DNA of 64,000 bases from Romboutsia sedimentorum. Lineage in GTDB: Bacteria > Bacillota > Clostridia > Peptostreptococcales > Peptostreptococcaceae. Below are positions 44,129-52,474 of the stretch, one piece after another. A program made the position numbers and the translations under genes. The stretch is taken from assembly GCF_030131845.1 (NCBI RefSeq), contig NZ_JASKYM010000002.1, positions 124,001 to 188,000 of the forward strand. Reading direction: 5' to 3'. How positions within the stretch are numbered: the first letter of the stretch is position 1; each line of letters opens with the position of its first letter. A model generated the notes under the pieces. The model had not been told where the DNA came from and did not search any database. It was given only the letters and a program-made list of their open reading frames with translations.

Positions 44129-45061
44129 ATGGAAGAGAGCTTTTTAAATGAGGAAGTATTTAGAAGAGCCTTTATAGTAACAATAATTATAGGAATAGTT
44201 TGTAGAGGGCTTGTTTTAAGAGTAACTGATAAACAATACCCATCTAGACCCCAAGATTATTTAGAACAAATAATTATATCAGGTTTATCAGCATCATTAG
44301 GTGCAATAGCACTTCCAGCTTTACTAGACAAAGAATTTGCAGCTTTAACATTTTTTTCAGTAGCAATACAGCAGTTCCAAGGATTAGCGCAACAAGAAAG
44401 GATAACATTAGAAAATATTGATAAAAGTGAAATGGTACAAAAAGGTTGTGCATATGTGGAAGAAATAGCAGCTACATATGAGTCAAGAAGTTATATAAGT
44501 CTATTGTCATCTTTAGCGGCTTCAATAATATATATATATTTAGCAAAAAAGTATAATGTAGGATTCTTTGGATGTAGTGCAGGAGCAGTAGTAGGAGGAG
44601 CAATAGTAGGACTTTTATTTAGAAGATACCTAAGAAGAAATAGTATTGGTGATGTAGCAGATGTAGTAGAAGCAAAGATAAATTTTGAAGGACCTCTTTT
44701 AAAAGTTAATGAAGTTATAATAACTAATATTGGTTTAGAAGACAGTAGAAAAAAATATTTACAAGAAGGGATAGCAATAGAGATTATACCTAAAAGTATA
44801 GGGAATTTTGGAATAGTAAATGATAGTGGTCAAAGGGATGCTATTTTACATAATATTTTTTTACATTTAGGTATAAATAAAGATGTAGATGAAGAAGATA
44901 TTTTAGCAATATCAAAAACTAACTTAGAAAAAAATACTGTTGTTATACCTTTTATACCAATACTAAAAGATATAAATTCAATGATAGAAGTAGTTAAAAG
45001 TACACCTATTGTAGAAACATCAAAAGGAAAACAAAGTGCTTATAAAATAAAAAAATCATAA
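44129..45061 (+). CDS. YIEGIA family membrane protein, first copy
   Basis: 310 residues. Hydrophobic segments near residues 13-28, 48-63 and 125-165. The eponymous motif appears as AYVEEIAATYE near residue 110. A soluble C-terminal half (ITNIGLEDSRKKYLQEGIAIEIIPK) follows. The family is restricted to spore-forming Firmicutes as far as I recall; function unknown. It forms a three-gene unit with a paralogue and a small partner, upstream of genes that include spoIVA, so a spore role is plausible (inference). AAAAGGAGTGA precedes the ATG. Confidence 0.82.
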   Translation: MEESFLNEEVFRRAFIVTIIIGIVCRGLVLRVTDKQYPSRPQDYLEQIIISGLSASLGAIALPALLDKEFAALTFFSVAIQQFQGLAQQERITLENIDKSEMVQKGCAYVEEIAATYESRSYISLLSSLAASIIYIYLAKKYNVGFFGCSAGAVVGGAIVGLLFRRYLRRNSIGDVADVVEAKINFEGPLLKVNEVIITNIGLEDSRKKYLQEGIAIEIIPKSIGNFGIVNDSGQRDAILHNIFLHLGINKDVDEEDILAISKTNLEKNTVVIPFIPILKDINSMIEVVKSTPIVETSKGKQSAYKIKKS

Positions 45062-45078
45062 ATAAAAGAGGTGATATA

Positions 45079-46011
45079 GTGGATAAAATATTTTTAGTAG
45101 GGTTAACAATAGGTTTGCTGTCTAGGATAATAATGCTTAACTTAGACCAAAGACAATATCCTACACAACCAAATATATTATTATCTCAGTTAGTGTTAGC
45201 ATTTGTAGCATCTTCTTTAGGTGCATTACTTGTACCAGCTTTAAGAGCTCGTTCATATACATCAATAACGTTTTTATCACTAGCTGCGGAACAATTTAGG
45301 CAAGTAAGAGAAAATAGAAGAAATACATTACAAAATTTAGAAGATGTTCAACTTGTACAAAGAGGAGAAGCATTTATAGAAGAAATAGCAAGAACGTATG
45401 AGGTTAGAAACTATATGTGTATAATAACGTCCTTATCAACAGTTGGGCTACATTATTTAATTATTTCAGAATTTAAATTAAATTCAAATATTAGCTTGAT
45501 AATAAGTGCTTGTTGCGGATTGTTATTAGCTTTTATACTTAAAAAAATGTTACAAAGGGAAAGTATAGGAGATATAGCAGACGTAGTACCTGTAGAAATA
45601 ACTTTTGTAGATGAATGTATAATGCAAGTAGGGGAATTAAAGGGAATAACAAATGTAGGACTAAAAGCTGATAGAGATAGATATCTTTCTAAGGGATTGG
45701 GTATAGAAATAATCCCGAAAGATAAAAGTTATAGTAATGCAGGTATATTAATGGATCCAGGTCAACGACAAACTATACTTTATAATATATATTCTAGGCT
45801 AGGAATACTTAAGGAAAAAGATGAGCCATCTTTTTATCCACTTCCAAGAAGAAACCCTAAAAAAGAAAGTTTAGTTATAGCTTATATACCAGTTGAAAAA
45901 GATATAGATAAACTTATACAAGCAGTTAAATCATGTCCTATTCTTTCTAGTGCTAAAGGTAAAAATTTATCACTTAAAAATTATCCAATAGGTAAGAAAG
46001 GAAGTGCTTAA
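45079..46011 (+). CDS. YIEGIA family membrane protein, second copy
   Basis: 310 residues, same length and plan as the previous gene, with GTG start after AGAGGTGA. The motif reads AFIEEIARTYE near residue 100. Shared blocks with the first copy include QYP near residue 25, ASSLGALLVPAL, SIGDIADVVP(VE) and KGLGIEIIPK, then the late DPGQRQTILYNI. It is clearly a paralogue from tandem duplication, and the pair may form a heteromeric membrane complex. Confidence 0.82.
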   Translation: MDKIFLVGLTIGLLSRIIMLNLDQRQYPTQPNILLSQLVLAFVASSLGALLVPALRARSYTSITFLSLAAEQFRQVRENRRNTLQNLEDVQLVQRGEAFIEEIARTYEVRNYMCIITSLSTVGLHYLIISEFKLNSNISLIISACCGLLLAFILKKMLQRESIGDIADVVPVEITFVDECIMQVGELKGITNVGLKADRDRYLSKGLGIEIIPKDKSYSNAGILMDPGQRQTILYNIYSRLGILKEKDEPSFYPLPRRNPKKESLVIAYIPVEKDIDKLIQAVKSCPILSSAKGKNLSLKNYPIGKKGSA

Positions 46012-46013
46012 AT

Positions 46014-46211
46014 ATGGGGATGAACATTGGAATAAATGAGTATACTTTAGCTATAATTACAACTAACACAAATCTCAAAAGTGGTGGATGTCCAGTATTT
46101 TACGCAAAAGACAATAAAGAATTACAAAATAAAGCAATGCTCACGTCTAAATGTGTAGGTGGAATGGTTCATGAAATAACACCAGGAACTTTAATTATAG
46201 TCAAACATTAA
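46014..46211 (+). CDS. Small partner of YIEGIA proteins (capping complex subunit-like)
   Basis: 65 residues, two bases after the second YIEGIA gene. It is soluble, with three Cys/Gly-rich patches (SGGCPVFYAKD, SKCVGGMVHEITPGT). Small proteins in this place are labelled as a capping complex subunit for YIEGIA in automated annotations; I recall the name only and know of no experiment. The ATG at 46020 is an alternative start and neither has a strong ribosome site, so translational coupling is likely. Confidence 0.7.
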   Translation: MGMNIGINEYTLAIITTNTNLKSGGCPVFYAKDNKELQNKAMLTSKCVGGMVHEITPGTLIIVKH

Positions 46212-46228
46212 AAGTATAGTAAAACATT

Positions 46229-46256
46229 AAAAGGTGCCCAAGGGTGCCTTTTGAAT
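46229..46256 (+). terminator. Terminator after the YIEGIA operon
   Basis: Eleven-bp stem 46229-46239 with 46242-46252, two G-T pairs and a very tight loop. Short T tail. Confidence 0.6.
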
Positions 46257-46267
46257 TATAGGGAATA

Positions 46268-46297
46268 TTGACTATTTTTATCAAAACATGGTATTAT
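46268..46297 (+). promoter_or_regulatory. Putative promoter of the radical SAM-der-plsY-gpsA operon
   Basis: TTGACT at 46268-46273, 18-bp spacer, TATTAT at 46292-46297 with upstream TGG (extended -10). About 40 bases before the first start codon. Confidence 0.6.
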
Positions 46298-46336
46298 AAT
46301 ATGATTGTGTTTACTAAAGAAAAGTGGTGATAATTT

Positions 46337-47665
46337 ATGGAAGTAAATGTTAAAAACGTAAATAACATAATAAATAAAGTATATAAAGACAGTATTGCAG
46401 AGGAAATAGGTGTAGAAGTTGGAGATTTACTTATTTCTATAAATGATCAAGCAATACATGATATAATAGAGTATAAATTTTTATTGAGTGATGAATACTT
46501 AGAGGTTGAGATAAAAAAGATTGACGGAGATATATACGTATACGAAATAGAAAAAGACTATGATGAAGATTTAGGAATTGAATTTACAAATCCTATAATA
46601 GATCAAGCTAAAAGCTGTAGAAATAAATGTGTATTTTGTTTTATAGATCAACTTCCAAAAGGAATGAGAGAAACTCTTTATTTTAAAGATGACGATTCAA
46701 GATTATCATTTTTACAAGGAAATTTTGTAACTTTAACAAATATGAGTGAAGATGATATAAATAACATAATAAAATATAGGATAAGTCCTATAAATATATC
46801 TGTACATACTACAAATCCAGAACTTAGACAAACTATGATTAAAAATAAGTTTGCAGGTAAACTGTATAGTATAATGAAGCGTTTAGCTGATGCTCAAATT
46901 CAGATGAATTGTCAAATAGTATTATGTCCAGGATACAATGACAAAGAAGAATTAACAAGAACAATAAATGATTTATCGAATTTATATCCATATGTAAATA
47001 GTGCGGCGATTGTTCCCGTAGGAATAACTAAGCATAGAGCTCATTTACCTAATTTAGAAATATTTAGTAAAAAAGATGCTAATGAAACCATAGACCAAAT
47101 AGATCAAATTCAAAATGAGTATTTAAACAAAATAGGAACTAGATTTGCATTTTTATCGGATGAATTTTATATAATTGCGAATCGAAGTCTATTAGAATAC
47201 GATGAATATGAAGATTTCATACAATTTGAAAATGGAGTAGGAATGATAAGTAAGTTAGAAAGAGAAATACAAGATCATTTAAAAACATTATCGAAGGATC
47301 AAATTTCAAGAAATAAAAAAGTTTCTATAGCAACAGGACATTCAGCATTTGAATTTATAAAAAAAATGGCTAAAGAGATAATGGATGTATGCCCGAGTAT
47401 AGAGATAAATGTTTATAAAATACTTAACGACTTCTTTGGAGAAACAATAACTGTGTCAGGTCTTATAACGGCAACTGATATAATGCAACATCTAGAATAT
47501 AAAGATCTAGGCGAAACTTTATACATTCCAAGAAGTATGCTTAAAGCTGATGAGGATATATTCTTAGACAATATAACACTAGAAAAATTGCAAGAACTTA
47601 TGAAAATTGAAATCGTACCATGCTTAAATGAAGGGCACGATTTTGTTGATAAAATTTTAAAATAA
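46337..47665 (+). CDS. DUF512 protein with PDZ-like and radical SAM domains
   Basis: 442 residues. Residues about 1-65 are a PDZ-like domain (VYKDSIAEEIGVEVGDLLISIND). A radical SAM-type CX3CX2C follows in CRNKCVFCFIDQLPKGMRETLYFKDDD (near residue 95). DUF512 occupies the rest (NSAAIVPVGITKHR, FLSDEFY, TGHSAFEFI). Widespread in clostridia and cyanobacteria directly before der; no reaction is established that I know of. It is 14 bases ahead of der, which hints at a ribosome or RNA link. Confidence 0.9.
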   Translation: MEVNVKNVNNIINKVYKDSIAEEIGVEVGDLLISINDQAIHDIIEYKFLLSDEYLEVEIKKIDGDIYVYEIEKDYDEDLGIEFTNPIIDQAKSCRNKCVFCFIDQLPKGMRETLYFKDDDSRLSFLQGNFVTLTNMSEDDINNIIKYRISPINISVHTTNPELRQTMIKNKFAGKLYSIMKRLADAQIQMNCQIVLCPGYNDKEELTRTINDLSNLYPYVNSAAIVPVGITKHRAHLPNLEIFSKKDANETIDQIDQIQNEYLNKIGTRFAFLSDEFYIIANRSLLEYDEYEDFIQFENGVGMISKLEREIQDHLKTLSKDQISRNKKVSIATGHSAFEFIKKMAKEIMDVCPSIEINVYKILNDFFGETITVSGLITATDIMQHLEYKDLGETLYIPRSMLKADEDIFLDNITLEKLQELMKIEIVPCLNEGHDFVDKILK

Positions 47666-47679
47666 GAAAGGAAATAATT

Positions 47680-49005
47680 ATGAGCGATAATAGACCGATA
47701 GTTGCAGTAGTAGGAAGACCAAATGTTGGAAAATCTACATTATTTAATAAATTAGCAGGAAAAAGAATATCTATAGTAGAAGATACTCCAGGAGTAACTA
47801 GAGATAGAATATTCACAGAGGTAGAATGGTTAAACAGATACTTCACATTAATAGATACAGGAGGTATAGAGCCTGAAAATGGAGATATAATATTATCTCA
47901 TATGAGAAATCAAGCAATGCTTGCTATGGACATGGCTCACATTATACTTTTTATAGTTGATGGAAAATCAGGATTAACTCCTGCTGATAGAGAAGTAGCT
48001 CAAATACTTAGAAAAACTAAAAAACCAGTAATATTAGTAGTTAACAAAATAGACAGTCAAAGTCAGTTTGATAATGTTTATGATTTTTATGAATTAGGTC
48101 TTGGAGTTCCGTTTGCAATTTCAAGTGCTAATAGTATGGGTCTTGGAGACTTATTAGATGAAGTTATTCAGAATTTCCCAGAAGGATTAAACACTGAGTA
48201 TGACGAAGATATGATAAGAGTAGCTATAACTGGTAAACCAAATGCAGGAAAAAGTTCTATACTTAATAAGATACTAGGTGAAGAAAGAGTTATAGTAAGT
48301 CCTATTGCAGGAACTACTAGAGATGCAGTCGATACTTATGTAGAAAAAAATGGACAAAAATATCTTCTTATAGATACAGCCGGCTTAAGAAGAAAAAGTA
48401 AGATATATGAGAACGTAGAAAAATATAGCGTAATAAGATCTATGGCAGCTGTTGATAGAGCAGATGTAGTACTTATAGTAATAGATGCAGCAGAAGGGTT
48501 TACAGAGCAAGATACAAAGGTTGCAGGTATAGCTCATGATGAAGGTAAAGCTTGTGTATTTGTAATTAATAAGTGGGACTTAATAGAAAAAGACAACAAA
48601 ACTTTAGGTAATTTCACTAAAGAAGTAAAAGAAAAGTTCCCGTTCATGATGTACGCACCAGTTATATTTATTTCTGCTAAAACTAACCAAAGAATGGACA
48701 AAGTTTTAGAAGTAGCTACATATGTAGCTAGTGAACATTCTAAGAGAGTTTCAACATCAGCGTTAAATGATGTAATAGGTGAAGCTGTAATGTTAAATCA
48801 ACCACCATCAGATAAAGGTAAGAGACTAAAAATTTACTATGGATCTCAAACTGGAGTTAAACCACCAAAGTTTACTTTATTTATAAATAACAAGAGTTTA
48901 ACTCACTTCTCATATCAAAGATATCTTGAAAATAAAATAAGAGAAAACTTTGGATTTGAAGGAACACCTGTACAATTTGAGTACAGAGAAAAAATTAGAA
49001 AATAA
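47680..49005 (+). CDS. der: Ribosome-associated GTPase Der (EngA)
   Basis: Tandem GTPase for 50S ribosome assembly. 441 residues. First G domain: GRPNVGKST near 10, DTGG, NKID. Second G domain: GKPNAGKSS near 185, DTAGLRRKSKI, NKWDL. C-terminal KH-like domain (LKIYYGSQTGVKPPKFTLF). All GTPase motifs are intact. AAGGA precedes the ATG. Confidence 0.98.
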   Translation: MSDNRPIVAVVGRPNVGKSTLFNKLAGKRISIVEDTPGVTRDRIFTEVEWLNRYFTLIDTGGIEPENGDIILSHMRNQAMLAMDMAHIILFIVDGKSGLTPADREVAQILRKTKKPVILVVNKIDSQSQFDNVYDFYELGLGVPFAISSANSMGLGDLLDEVIQNFPEGLNTEYDEDMIRVAITGKPNAGKSSILNKILGEERVIVSPIAGTTRDAVDTYVEKNGQKYLLIDTAGLRRKSKIYENVEKYSVIRSMAAVDRADVVLIVIDAAEGFTEQDTKVAGIAHDEGKACVFVINKWDLIEKDNKTLGNFTKEVKEKFPFMMYAPVIFISAKTNQRMDKVLEVATYVASEHSKRVSTSALNDVIGEAVMLNQPPSDKGKRLKIYYGSQTGVKPPKFTLFINNKSLTHFSYQRYLENKIRENFGFEGTPVQFEYREKIRK

Positions 49006-49029
49006 TAGTACTTCTTAAGGGGGAACAAT

Positions 49030-49638
49030 ATGCTTAGCTATATAATAATTATTATAATTGCCTATCTTTTAGGAAATATATCAACGTCTTATATAGTTGC
49101 TAAAAGATTAACTGGGGTTGATATAAGAACTCAAGGATCTGGAAATGCAGGTTCTACAAATGTACTTAGAACCCTTGGTAAAAAGGCAGGAGCAATGACA
49201 TTTTTAGGAGACGTATTAAAAGGTATCATGGCTGTAGTTATAGCTCAAATTATAGCTAAATTAGCAGGTATTGATGTAGTTACAGCTGGATATGTAGCTG
49301 TTGTAGGTGTAGTTTCTGGTCATAATTGGCCAGCATTTTTAGGCTTTAGAGGCGGTAAAGGTGTTGCAACTTCACTTGGAGCTATGATAGCAGTAAACCC
49401 TATAATTGCACTAATATGCTTTGGGATATTTTTACTGATAGTAGCAACTACAAAATACGTATCACTAGCATCTGTACTTGGTATATCTATATCTCCTATA
49501 ATTATGATCTTTATTCAAAATAAAAAAGGTATATTCGTTACACTATTTTTAGCTATATCAGTTATATATACTCATAGAGAAAACTTAAAGAGATTAATAA
49601 AAGGTACAGAAAGAAAAATAGGTCAAAATAAACAATAA
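49030..49638 (+). CDS. plsY: Acyl-phosphate:glycerol-3-phosphate acyltransferase PlsY
   Basis: First acylation of glycerol-3-phosphate in phospholipid synthesis, at the membrane. 202 residues with about five membrane segments. The three PlsY motifs are visible: GSGNAGSTNVLR, GHNWPAFLGFRGGKGVATSLG, and the late ATTKYVSLASV. Paired with gpsA, which supplies its glycerol-3-phosphate substrate. Confidence 0.97.
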   Translation: MLSYIIIIIIAYLLGNISTSYIVAKRLTGVDIRTQGSGNAGSTNVLRTLGKKAGAMTFLGDVLKGIMAVVIAQIIAKLAGIDVVTAGYVAVVGVVSGHNWPAFLGFRGGKGVATSLGAMIAVNPIIALICFGIFLLIVATTKYVSLASVLGISISPIIMIFIQNKKGIFVTLFLAISVIYTHRENLKRLIKGTERKIGQNKQ

Positions 49639-49666
49639 ATTTTATAATGGTTAGGTGGTGTTTAAG

Positions 49667-50689
49667 ATGGAAAAAATATGTGTACTAGGAGCTGGAAGCT
49701 GGGGAAGTGCGTTGGCACTGGTTCTAGCGAAAAAAGGCTATGAAGTAATCATGTGGACCTTAAATAAAGAGCAAGCCAATAAAATAAACAAAACTAAAGA
49801 AAATACAGATTATTTACCTGGAGTTTTATTTCCAAATAATATAACATTAACTACGGATTTGGAAAAAGCCGTATTAGATAGTAAAATAATAGTTTTAGCA
49901 GTTCCATCTCAGGCTATAAGAAGTGTGTCTAAGCAAATAAAACCTTTTGTAAAAGACAATCAGATACTTGTTGATGTAGCAAAAGGACTTGAAAAAGGAA
50001 CTGGTCTTAGACTATCAGAGGTTTGTGAACAAGAGTTACCTAATAACCCATATGTAACATTATCTGGACCCTCTCATGCAGAAGAAGTTGCAAAAGATAT
50101 ACCAACAACAGTAGTAGTATCATCAAAAGATTTAGAAGTAGCTCAAACGGTACAAGATGTATTTATGAGTCCTAAATTTAGAGTTTATACTAATCCTGAT
50201 ATAGTTGGTGTAGAACTTGGAGGAGCTTTAAAAAATATTATAGCTTTCGGTGCTGGTATATGTGATGGACTAGGTTATGGAGACAATGCTAAAGCGGCAC
50301 TAATGACTAGAGGAATTAGAGAAATCGGAAGACTTGGAAGTGCAATGGGAGCAAATGTTTCAACATTTGCAGGGCTTTCAGGTATTGGAGATTTAATAGT
50401 TACTTGTACTAGTATGCACAGTAGGAATAGACGAGCTGGGATACTTATAGGTCAAGGTAAAAGCTTAGATGAGACCCTTAAAGAAGTAAAAATGGTAGTT
50501 GAAGGTATAACTGCAACTGAAGTAGCATATGAAGTAGCAAAAGAGTTAAACATAGACATGCCTATAACTAATGCTATATATTCTGTATTACATAATGGAT
50601 GTAGTACAAATGAAGTAGTAATAGAATTAATGATGAGAAATAAGACTCATGAAATGGAAGAAGTAGTAGATGATAAGCTAGGATTTTAA
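49667..50689 (+). CDS. gpsA: Glycerol-3-phosphate dehydrogenase [NAD(P)+]
   Basis: Makes sn-glycerol-3-phosphate from dihydroxyacetone phosphate. 340 residues from the ATG at 49667, seven bases after TAGGTGG; in-frame GTGs upstream overlap that site. Nucleotide-binding GAGSWGSALA at the N-terminus, VAKGLEKGTG, LSGPSHAEEVA, catalytic Lys in GGALKNIIAFGAG, and ATFAGLSGIGDLIVTC-like block (VSTFAGLSGIGDL). Last gene of its operon. Confidence 0.97.
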   Translation: MEKICVLGAGSWGSALALVLAKKGYEVIMWTLNKEQANKINKTKENTDYLPGVLFPNNITLTTDLEKAVLDSKIIVLAVPSQAIRSVSKQIKPFVKDNQILVDVAKGLEKGTGLRLSEVCEQELPNNPYVTLSGPSHAEEVAKDIPTTVVVSSKDLEVAQTVQDVFMSPKFRVYTNPDIVGVELGGALKNIIAFGAGICDGLGYGDNAKAALMTRGIREIGRLGSAMGANVSTFAGLSGIGDLIVTCTSMHSRNRRAGILIGQGKSLDETLKEVKMVVEGITATEVAYEVAKELNIDMPITNAIYSVLHNGCSTNEVVIELMMRNKTHEMEEVVDDKLGF

Positions 50690-50706
50690 TCCTAGCTTTT
50701 TTTATT
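50675..50706 (+). terminator. Terminator overlapping the gpsA stop
   Basis: Stem of about 10-11 bp, 50675-50685 with 50688-50698, followed by a T run to 50703. Confidence 0.9.
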
Positions 50707-50792
50707 ATACAAAACAAAATTAAATTTTAGTAATAATAATTTAAAATCCTAAATATAATTTATTAAGAAACTATATGCAGGAGGGGAATTTA

Positions 50793-52265
50793 ATGAACAA
50801 CATATATGAAGACATAGCAAAAAGAACACAAGGTGATATATATATTGGTGTAGTAGGACCCGTGAGAACAGGTAAATCTACATTTATAAGAAAATTCATG
50901 GAAAAATTGGTATTACCAAACATAGAAAATGAATTTAAAAGAGAGAGAACACAAGATGAAATACCGCAAAGTGGATCAGGAAAAACAATAATGACAGTAG
51001 AACCAAAATTTGTTCCAGCTGATGGTGTAGAAATAAAAATAAGAGAAAATGTATCTCTAAAAGTTAGAATGGTTGATTGTGTAGGGTACATAGTAGATGG
51101 AGCTTTAGGCCATGAAGAGGAAGGCAAGCAAAGACTTGTTTCTACTCCTTGGTCACAAGAGGCTATGACATTTGAAAAAGCTGCAGAAATAGGAACTAAA
51201 AAGGTTATAAGAGACCACTCAACATTAGGAATAGTAGTTTTAACAGATGGATCTGTAACTGGAATAGATAGAAAAAATTATCTTTCAGCTGAAGAAAGAG
51301 TTATAAATGAATTAAAATCATTAAATAAACCATTTGCAATCGTATTAAATACATTAGATCCAGATAGCGAGCAAACAGAGATGTTAAGAGCTGAGTTAGA
51401 AGAAAAATATGACGCTCCTATAGTTCCGTTAAATGTTTTAGCTATGGACGAAGAAGATATTGAAAATGTGATGGAAACAGTGCTTTATGATTTCCCATTA
51501 AATGAAATAAGAATAAATTTACCACAATGGGTAGAAGGATTAGAAAGAAATCACTGGATAAAAAATAACATAATATCTACACTAAAACAAAGTGTAGAAG
51601 AAATAGGAAAAATAAGGGATATAGATAGCATTGTAGCAGGATTTTCTGAACTAGAATTTTTAGAAGATACAGAGGTAGATAATGTAGAACTTGGAGAAGG
51701 TGTTATAAGCATTGACTTAACTGCAAAACAAGGACTATTCTACAATGTATTAGAAGAAAAGAGTGGATTTAAAATAGAAGGAGATCATCAGTTACTAAAT
51801 CTTGTTACTAAATTATCTAGAGTTAAAACTGAATATGATAAGGTAGAACTTGCTCTAGAAGAAGCTAAGGATAAAGGCTATGGTATGGTAGCTCCATCTT
51901 TAAATGATCTTACTTTAGAGATTCCTGAAATGACAAAACAAGGAAAACAATACGGTATAAAAATAAGAGCAAATGCTCCATCACTTCATATAATAAAGGC
52001 GGACATATCTACAGAAATTTGCCCTATAGCTGGAAATCAAAATCAAGGTGAAGAAATGCTTAAGTATTTACAAGATGAATTAGAACAAAACCCTAATGGT
52101 ATATGGGAAGCAAATATGTTTGGAAAATCTTTACACGATTTAGTTAAAGAACAATTGCAAAGTAAACTATATACAATGCCAGAAGAAATAAGAGTTAAAA
52201 TTCAAAAAACTCTACAAAAAATTATAAATGAAGGCAGCATGAATATAATAACAATTTTATTATAG
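50793..52265 (+). CDS. spoIVA: Spore coat morphogenetic ATPase SpoIVA
   Basis: Polymerises on the forespore surface to make the coat basement layer. 490 residues from the ATG at 50793, which follows GGAGGGG; an in-frame ATG at 50775 lies before that site. N-terminal MNNIYEDIAKRTQGDIY matches the SpoIVA start. Walker A GPVRTGKST near residue 23, DGSVTGIDRKNY and LNTLDP in the ATPase domain, then middle and C-terminal domains, ending with the short hydrophobic tail NIITILL. SigE control is expected, though I could not find a clean SigE promoter. Confidence 0.97.
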   Translation: MNNIYEDIAKRTQGDIYIGVVGPVRTGKSTFIRKFMEKLVLPNIENEFKRERTQDEIPQSGSGKTIMTVEPKFVPADGVEIKIRENVSLKVRMVDCVGYIVDGALGHEEEGKQRLVSTPWSQEAMTFEKAAEIGTKKVIRDHSTLGIVVLTDGSVTGIDRKNYLSAEERVINELKSLNKPFAIVLNTLDPDSEQTEMLRAELEEKYDAPIVPLNVLAMDEEDIENVMETVLYDFPLNEIRINLPQWVEGLERNHWIKNNIISTLKQSVEEIGKIRDIDSIVAGFSELEFLEDTEVDNVELGEGVISIDLTAKQGLFYNVLEEKSGFKIEGDHQLLNLVTKLSRVKTEYDKVELALEEAKDKGYGMVAPSLNDLTLEIPEMTKQGKQYGIKIRANAPSLHIIKADISTEICPIAGNQNQGEEMLKYLQDELEQNPNGIWEANMFGKSLHDLVKEQLQSKLYTMPEEIRVKIQKTLQKIINEGSMNIITILL

Positions 52266-52274
52266 AATAAAATA

Positions 52275-52324
52275 AGAAGAGTTAATTTTATACATTGTAC
52301 AAAATTAACTCTTCTATTTTTTGA
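52275..52324 (+). terminator. Terminator after spoIVA
   Basis: Perfect 15-bp stem 52275-52289 with 52301-52315, loop of 11, then T run. Confidence 0.9.
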
Positions 52325-52339
52325 ATTTAATATATTTAG

Positions 52340-52354
52340 AATATTCAGAAAATA
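52340..52354 (+). promoter_or_regulatory. CodY-like box upstream of the first symporter gene
   Basis: The 15 bases match the CodY consensus AATTTTCWGAAAATT at 13 positions (mismatches at 4 and 15). It lies about 120 bases before an amino-acid symporter, a typical CodY target class. Confidence 0.55.
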
Positions 52355-52474
52355 AAAGAAGGATAATTAATTTTTTTGTTGAAATAATAGTTAATAGGTC
52401 TTAAATGTATTAAACATTTAACTCATATTTATTATTATATTATATTATATTTTATTTTTTATAGGAGGCGTTTT

